Of a stretch of 37,649 nt of DNA, positions 33,105 through 37,649 are shown piece by piece. The stretch's first letter is position 1. Each line of letters begins with the position of its first letter. The DNA comes from an uncultured Caulobacterales bacterium (GTDB taxonomy: Bacteria > Pseudomonadota > Alphaproteobacteria > Caulobacterales > Caulobacteraceae). Location of the stretch: NCBI GenBank assembly GCA_903900155.1, contig CAIUMD010000102.1, forward strand, positions 1-37,649, given 5' to 3'. The notes beneath the pieces were generated by a model. The model was not told the origin of the DNA and made no database searches. It worked only from the letters and a program-made list of their open reading frames with translations. The position numbers were made by a program, and so were the translations under genes.

Positions 33105-34034
33105 ATGTCTCTCTCCGCCCCCTCCGCCGCGACCCGCAGGGCGACCCAGCGCGTGGCGATGCTGTCGGTCGCGACGGCGATGATCCTGATCATCGTCAAG
33201 GCCATCGCCTGGCGGGCCAGCGGCAGCGTGGCCATCCTGGCGGCGCTGGCCGATTCCGCCCTGGACCTGGTCGCCTCGGTGATCACCCTGCTGATGGTCC
33301 GTTACGCCCACGTGCCGCCGGACGCCGAGCATCGCTTCGGCCATGGCAAGGCCGAGGCCTTTTCCAGCCTGATGCAGGGCGGTCTGGTCTGCGCGTCGGG
33401 CGCGCTGATCGGGCACGAGGCGATCTCGGCCATGCGGCATCCGCAGCCCGTCGAGCATGGTCTGGCGGGGGTGGTCGTGATGAGCATTTCGATCGCCCTG
33501 ACTCTGGCTCTGATCACCGCCCAGACCCGCGTGCTGCGCGCCACCGGCTCCATCGCCATCGCCGGCGACCGCGCGCACTATGTGGCCGACCTGGCCGCCA
33601 ACGGCGTGGCCCTGGTCGGGGTGGCGGCGGCGACCTGGCTGGGCTTGACCTGGGTCGACGGCGCCGCCGGCCTGATCGTGGCGCTGTGGCTGATCTGGGG
33701 CGCGATCGGCGTGTTCCGCGAGGCGGCGGGTCAGCTGATGGACCATGAACTGCCGGAAGACGACCGCGCCAGGATCCTGGCCCTGGCCACCGCCGACCCG
33801 CGCATCCTGGGCGTCCACCAGTTGCGCACCCGCGCCTCGGGACCCTATGTCCACATGCAGATGCACGCCGACCTTGCCGCCGACATCTCCCTGACCGAGG
33901 CCCATACGATCATGGTCGAGGCCGAGAACCGCCTGCTGGAGGCCTTCCCGGCGGCCGATATCCTGATCCATCCCGACCCGCGCGGTAAGGCCGAGCCGCA
34001 CGGCGGGCTGTTCGCCCAGTCTCTCGAAGGATAG
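33105..34034 (+). CDS. Cation diffusion facilitator (CDF) metal exporter
   Basis: A 309-residue protein with six predicted membrane helices and a cytoplasmic C-terminal metal-sensing domain. The transport site has D50 and D54 (ADSALDL) and H158 and D162 (HYVADLAANG), the E. coli YiiP/FieF pattern for Zn2+/Fe2+ export by H+ antiport. The HRFGHGKAEAF motif (76-86) follows helix 2 and is typical of FieF-type proteins. The C-terminal domain contains the GVHQLRTRASGPYVHMQMH strand pair. ATG 33105 has GAGAGGG close by. It lies 32 nt downstream of the citrate synthase gene and 48 nt upstream of hldE. Confidence 0.92.
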   Translation: MSLSAPSAATRRATQRVAMLSVATAMILIIVKAIAWRASGSVAILAALADSALDLVASVITLLMVRYAHVPPDAEHRFGHGKAEAFSSLMQGGLVCASGALIGHEAISAMRHPQPVEHGLAGVVVMSISIALTLALITAQTRVLRATGSIAIAGDRAHYVADLAANGVALVGVAAATWLGLTWVDGAAGLIVALWLIWGAIGVFREAAGQLMDHELPEDDRARILALATADPRILGVHQLRTRASGPYVHMQMHADLAADISLTEAHTIMVEAENRLLEAFPAADILIHPDPRGKAEPHGGLFAQSLEG

Positions 34035-34082
34035 AGGCCGTCGAGGGTTGAGTTTTCGGGGCGTGAGGGTACGGAACTGCGC

Positions 34083-35534
34083 ATGAACGACGCCCTCTCG
34101 CACCTCCCCCGCGCCTTCGCCGGCAAGACCGTGCTGGTCCTCGGCGACGTGATGCTGGACCGCTTCACCTATGGCGCGGTCGACCGCATCTCGCCCGAGG
34201 CGCCGGTGCCGGTGATCGCGGTCGAGAAGGAGACCGCCATGCTGGGCGGGGCGGGCAATGTCGCCCGCAACGTCGCCGCGCTGGGGGCCAAGGCGGTGCT
34301 GATCGGCCTGGTCGGCCAGGACGACGCCGGCGCGGCCCTGCGCGGCATGATCGATGCCGAGCACGGCCTGGAGGCCGAACTCGTGACGGACGCCCAGCGC
34401 CGCACGACCGAGAAGGTCCGCTACATCTCCGGCTCGCACCAGATGCTGCGCGTCGACCGTGAGGACCGTGGTCCGGGCGACGGCGCGGCGCTGCTGGCCG
34501 CCTTCAAGGGCCGCCTGGCCGTCGCCGACGTCGTGGTGCTGTCCGACTATGCCAAGGGTGTGCTGACCCCCGAAGTCTTGCGGGGGGCGATCGACGCCGC
34601 CCGCGCCGCCGGCAAGCCGGTGATCGTCGACCCCAAGAGCCGCGACTTCGCCCGCTATGACGGCGCGACCTTGATCAAGCCCAACCGCAAGGAAGCCGCC
34701 GAGGCCACAGGCGTCACCGAGAACTCCGACGAGGCCTCGGAAGACGCCGGCGCGGCGATCCTGGCCATGGCCCCGGGGCTGGAGGCGGCCCTGATCACCC
34801 GTGGCGGGGCCGGCATGACCCTGTCGGTGCGTGGCCAGCCGCACATCCACCTGCCGGCCACGGCCATCGAGGTGTTCGACGTCTCCGGCGCCGGCGACAC
34901 CGTGGCCGCGACCCTGGCCCTGGCCGTGGCGGCGGGCGCGAGCCTGGCCGATGCCGCGCACCTGGCCAACCTGGCCGGCGGCCTGGTGGTGGCCAAGCTG
35001 GGCACCGATGTCGTCACCGCCGCCGAGCTGACCGCCGTCGCGGCTTCCGCCCAGGGCGAGCCGGGCGAGAGCAAGATCGCCGGCCGCGACCAGGCCAAGG
35101 CGATCGTCGAGGGTTGGCGCGCGCGGGGTCTGAAGGTCGGCTTCACCAACGGCTGTTTCGACCTGCTGCACCCCGGCCACGTCTCGCTGCTCAGCCAGGC
35201 CAAGGCCGCCTGCGACCGGCTGATCGTCGGGCTCAACACCGACGCCTCGGTCTCCAAGCTGAAGGGCCCGACCCGGCCGGTGCAGAAGGAACAGGGCCGC
35301 GCCACGGTGCTGGCCTCGCTGTCGTCGGTCGACCTGGTGGTGCTGTTTGGCGAGGACACCCCGCTGGAGCTGATCAAGGCCTTCCGCCCCGACGTGCTGG
35401 TCAAGGGCGCCGATTACACGGTCGAGACGGTCGTGGGTTCGGACGTCGTGCTGGGCTATGGCGGCAAGGTCGTCTTGGCCGAGTTGAAGCAGGGCCAGAG
35501 CACGACCAACCTGATTGCACGCATGAACAGCTGA
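34083..35534 (+). CDS. hldE: Bifunctional heptose 7-phosphate kinase/1-phosphate adenylyltransferase HldE
   Basis: Makes ADP-D-glycero-beta-D-manno-heptose for the LPS inner core. The 483-residue protein has an N-terminal PfkB-type sugar kinase (about 1-320) with D22 region VLVLGDVMLDRFTYG and the catalytic GAGD at 269-272 (D272), and a C-terminal nucleotidyltransferase (about 345-483) starting GFTNGCFDLLHPGHVSLL with the HxGH motif at 363-366. Both domains are complete. ATG 34083 is preceded by GAACTGC without a strong Shine-Dalgarno. A short hairpin GAGCGGC/GCCGCTC (35541-35557) lies just after its stop, lacking a U-tract. Confidence 0.96.
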   Translation: MNDALSHLPRAFAGKTVLVLGDVMLDRFTYGAVDRISPEAPVPVIAVEKETAMLGGAGNVARNVAALGAKAVLIGLVGQDDAGAALRGMIDAEHGLEAELVTDAQRRTTEKVRYISGSHQMLRVDREDRGPGDGAALLAAFKGRLAVADVVVLSDYAKGVLTPEVLRGAIDAARAAGKPVIVDPKSRDFARYDGATLIKPNRKEAAEATGVTENSDEASEDAGAAILAMAPGLEAALITRGGAGMTLSVRGQPHIHLPATAIEVFDVSGAGDTVAATLALAVAAGASLADAAHLANLAGGLVVAKLGTDVVTAAELTAVAASAQGEPGESKIAGRDQAKAIVEGWRARGLKVGFTNGCFDLLHPGHVSLLSQAKAACDRLIVGLNTDASVSKLKGPTRPVQKEQGRATVLASLSSVDLVVLFGEDTPLELIKAFRPDVLVKGADYTVETVVGSDVVLGYGGKVVLAELKQGQSTTNLIARMNS

Positions 35535-35540
35535 TCCCCT

Positions 35541-35557
35541 GAGCGGCTTTGCCGCTC
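35541..35557 (+). terminator. Weak hairpin after hldE
   Basis: GAGCGGC (35541-35547) pairs with GCCGCTC (35551-35557) around TTT. There is no U-tract after it, so it would be a weak or Rho-assisted end. Confidence 0.4.
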
Positions 35558-35683
35558 GAGCACACGAAACCGAGTCAAAGCGCCGCACAAAGGCCTGCTT
35601 TTCTTGGGTAAACCCCGTTCGGCAACCTCTTGTTAAGCAAAGCGGCGCATCGCTCTTTCGATGCAGCCTGAGCGCACCTGGGC

Positions 35684-36370
35684 ATGAGCGTCGAACGCAC
35701 CCTTCACCACTTCCCCCTCGACCCCGCCTCGCGACAAGTGCGCCTGGCGCTGGGCGAGAAACGGCTTCCGTTCGTCGAGATCCAGGTCCGCTACTGGGAA
35801 ATGCCGCCCGAGTTCACCTCGCTGAACCCTTCGGGCATGCCGCCGGTGCTGGTCGAGACCCGCAACCAGCGCAACCTCGTGGTCTGCGAGACCCGGGCCA
35901 TTCTCGAGCACATCGAGGAGACCGAGACCGAGCCGCCGCTCTTGGGCCGGGACGCGGGCGAGCGCGCCGAGGCGCGCCGCTTGCTGCAATGGTTCGACCG
36001 CAAGTTCGACAACGAGGTCAACGGCTTCCTCCTGCACGAGAAGATGGAAAAGCGCCTGCTGCGCATGGGCGCGCCGGACCTGGCCGCGCTGCGCCAGGGT
36101 CGAGAGGCGCTGCGTCACCACTTGGGCTATATCGACGGCCTTTTGCAGACCCGCGACTGGCTGGCCGGTCGCCGCATGAGCCTGGCCGACTTCGCCGCCG
36201 CCGCCCACCTGTCGGTGATCGACTATTTCGGCGACGTGCCGTGGAAGGACTTCCAGGCGGCCAAGACCTGGTACATGAAGCTGAAGTCGAGGCCGGCCTT
36301 CCGTCCGATCCTGGCCGACCGCTGGCCCGGCCTCGCGCCGGCCGCGCATTATGACGACCTCGATTTCTGA
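35684..36370 (+). CDS. Glutathione S-transferase family protein
   Basis: A 228-residue cytosolic protein with an N-terminal thioredoxin-like domain and a C-terminal all-alpha domain (about 90-220). The N-terminal domain has DPASRQVRLALGEKRLPF in the place of the usual catalytic Ser/Cys-containing loop, SGMPPVL (about 46-52) as the cis-Pro segment and ETRAIL (about 68-73) where GST has E-S. The usual Ser/Tyr/Cys nucleophile position is occupied by Pro-Ala-Ser, so catalysis may need S22 or may be lost. The substrate is unknown. A GAGTC CcrM motif is upstream at 35572. It overlaps queG by 20 nt. Confidence 0.88.
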   Translation: MSVERTLHHFPLDPASRQVRLALGEKRLPFVEIQVRYWEMPPEFTSLNPSGMPPVLVETRNQRNLVVCETRAILEHIEETETEPPLLGRDAGERAEARRLLQWFDRKFDNEVNGFLLHEKMEKRLLRMGAPDLAALRQGREALRHHLGYIDGLLQTRDWLAGRRMSLADFAAAAHLSVIDYFGDVPWKDFQAAKTWYMKLKSRPAFRPILADRWPGLAPAAHYDDLDF

Positions 36371-37466
36371 GCTCTCTCCGCAAGCCATCAAGGACGAGAT
36401 CCGCGCCGAGGCCCTGAAGCTGGGGTTCTCGACCTGCGGCTTCGCCGACGCGGCGGCCGCCTGGCCGAACGGCGAATGGCTGCGTGAGTTCGTCGAGGCT
36501 GAGCGTCATGGCGACATGGGCTGGATGGAAGAGACGCTGGAGCGGCGCTCGCACCCCACCGCCATGTGGACCGACGCCAAGTCGGCGGTGGTGCTGGGCG
36601 TCAACTACGGCCCCGACATCGACCCGCTGGAGCAGCTGAAGGCGCCGGACCTGGCCGCCATCTCGGTCTATGCCCAGGGCGACGACTATCACGATGTCAT
36701 CAAGAAGCGCCTGAAGGTGTTGGCCGGCTGGATGCACCGCCGGTTCGGCGAGGACGTGAAGGTCTTCGTCGACACAGCACCGCTGATGGAAAAGCCGCTG
36801 GCCCAGCGCGCCGGCCTGGGCTGGCAGGGCAAGCACACGAACCTGGTCTCGCGCCAGTTCGGCTCGTGGCTGTTCCTGGGCAGCGTGCTGACGACGCTCG
36901 ATTTGCCGCCCGACGAGGCCGAGGTCGATCACTGCGGCCGATGCAGCGCCTGCCTGGACATCTGTCCGACGCAGGCCTTCCCCGCCCCGCGCCAGCTGGA
37001 TGCGCGGCGCTGCATCTCGTACCTGACGATCGAGCTGGCCGGCCCGATCCCGGCCGAGTTCCGGGAGGCTATGGGCAACCGGATCTATGGCTGCGACGAC
37101 TGCCTGGCGATCTGCCCGTGGAACAAGTTCGCGTCGCTGTCGAGCGAGGCCAAGCTGCAGGCGCGCGAGGCGCTGAAGCAGCCGTCGCTCGCCGAGCTGG
37201 CGGTGCTGGACGATGCGGAGTTCCGGGCGCTGTTCTCGAAGAACCCGATCAAGCGCATCGGCCGCGATCGCTTCGTGAGGAACGTGCTCTACGCGATCGG
37301 CAATAGCGGTGATGTGGGCCTGATGGCGGTGGTCGAGCCGCTGCTGGCCGACCCCGCGCCGGTGGTGCGCGGCGCGGCGGTCTGGGCCGCACGGCGACTG
37401 CTGGGAGACGCCTCGGCGCTGAAGCGCGCCGAGGACGATCCCGAAGTCTTGGCGGAGTGGCAATGA
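36351..37466 (+). CDS. queG: Epoxyqueuosine reductase QueG
   Basis: Cobalamin- and [4Fe-4S]-dependent enzyme that reduces epoxyqueuosine in tRNA to queuosine. The 371-residue protein carries the catalytic D141 in VDTAPLMEK, two ferredoxin-like clusters CGRCSACLDICP (C195, C198, C201, C205) and CDDCLAICPWNK (C248, C251, C255), and a C-terminal HEAT-like repeat tail (VVRGAAVWAARRLL). The family length is usually 350-380. The ATG at 36351 lies inside the last codons of the GST gene (20-nt overlap), which suggests translational coupling. Other queuosine genes are not in the window. Confidence 0.95.
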   Translation: MTTSISELSPQAIKDEIRAEALKLGFSTCGFADAAAAWPNGEWLREFVEAERHGDMGWMEETLERRSHPTAMWTDAKSAVVLGVNYGPDIDPLEQLKAPDLAAISVYAQGDDYHDVIKKRLKVLAGWMHRRFGEDVKVFVDTAPLMEKPLAQRAGLGWQGKHTNLVSRQFGSWLFLGSVLTTLDLPPDEAEVDHCGRCSACLDICPTQAFPAPRQLDARRCISYLTIELAGPIPAEFREAMGNRIYGCDDCLAICPWNKFASLSSEAKLQAREALKQPSLAELAVLDDAEFRALFSKNPIKRIGRDRFVRNVLYAIGNSGDVGLMAVVEPLLADPAPVVRGAAVWAARRLLGDASALKRAEDDPEVLAEWQ

Positions 37467-37471
37467 AATCT

Positions 37472-37576
37472 GCTCCCCTTTTGGGGGAGCTGTCGCGGAG
37501 CGACTGAGGGGGCGTCGCCGGCTTATACCGAGCTGCCCCCTCTGGCCCTCTGGGCCACCTCCCCCCGTCTGCCGGG
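37472..37576. repeat. Palindromic repeat element, family B copy 3
   Basis: Just after the queG stop, GCTCCCC/GGGGAGC (37472-37490), GTCGC/GCGAC, GAGGGGGC/GCCCCCTC (37506-37513 and 37535-37542) and GGCCC/GGGCC hairpins follow one another, ending in CCTCCCCCCGTCTGCCGGGG. This is the same modular layout as copies 1 and 2 but with different stem sequences. Nothing recognisable follows to 37649. Confidence 0.78.
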
Positions 37577-37649
37577 GAATCGCATATGGCGCTGGAGTCG
37601 AAATTTTAGGGCGAACGGGTTGCGAGATGTCTTCCTCACGGTGTTGGGA

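Noticed and set aside
32946..35588. 880-codon minus-strand frame across the CDF and hldE genes
   Set aside because: Antisense to two confidently called genes, with low-complexity His/Gln/Gly/Asp content; a by-product of high GC and codon bias.

Overview
The window is a 37.6-kb piece of GC-rich chromosome with dense coding on both strands, short intergenic gaps, and codons strongly biased to G/C in the third position. The gene set (two-gene SRP pathway, alphaproteobacterial DUF2794 and DUF2237 proteins, an HTH-fused citrate synthase paralogue, a ligase-associated exonuclease, ethylmalonyl-CoA-type enzymes) and a CtrA-like TTAA-N7-TTGACCAT box point to an alphaproteobacterium close to Caulobacter. 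It looks like core chromosome. I see no phage, transposase, CRISPR array, tRNA or rRNA.

Layout. Positions 8-2964: a TRIC-type channel protein (-), then ftsY-yciB (+) and a MarR regulator (+). Positions 2965-8512: two small hypothetical genes sharing a promoter region with a CtrA-like box, then System I cytochrome c maturation genes on the minus strand in two blocks, ccmA-ccmB and ccmC-ccmD-ccmG, separated by a Spy-like periplasmic protein and an EamA permease. Positions 8696-12280: aconitase acnA with its terminator, then a secreted DUF1223 protein. Positions 12281-12817 are non-coding but highly structured. Positions 12818-16970: DUF2794, a small exported protein, a BI-1 family membrane protein, a Tas-like aldo/keto reductase, thpR and DUF2237. 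Positions 17061-21596: a CitE-like lyase, an exported protein with a lysine-rich tail, a HIT protein, a MaoC-type (mesaconyl-CoA hydratase-like) enzyme and malate dehydrogenase. Positions 21758-26409: a CBS protein, DUF1993, then ffh-rpsP-rimM-NUDIX. Positions 26413-30630: tesB, a histone-deacetylase-family amidohydrolase, a 32-residue membrane peptide, two PaaI-type thioesterases and the ligase-associated exonuclease. Positions 30762-37466: a divergent pair of citrate synthase homologues, a CDF metal transporter, hldE, a GST and queG.

Themes. Central carbon metabolism is well represented: acnA, mdh, two citrate synthase homologues, and CitE-like and MaoC enzymes that fit the ethylmalonyl-CoA route. 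Membrane protein targeting (ftsY, ffh), cytochrome c maturation and translation (rpsP, rimM, queG) are the other main functions. The most distinctive non-coding feature is two families of palindromic repeats that fill nearly every long gap between convergent genes. One copy supplies the last codons and the stop of the HTH-citrate synthase. The items most worth a second look are the structured, probably minus-strand RNA locus at 12300-12800, the CtrA-like promoter at 3391-3434, the HTH-citrate synthase/citrate synthase pair with its TTGA/TCAA dyads and an Asp-to-Glu change in the catalytic position, and the run of perfect palindromes before ffh.
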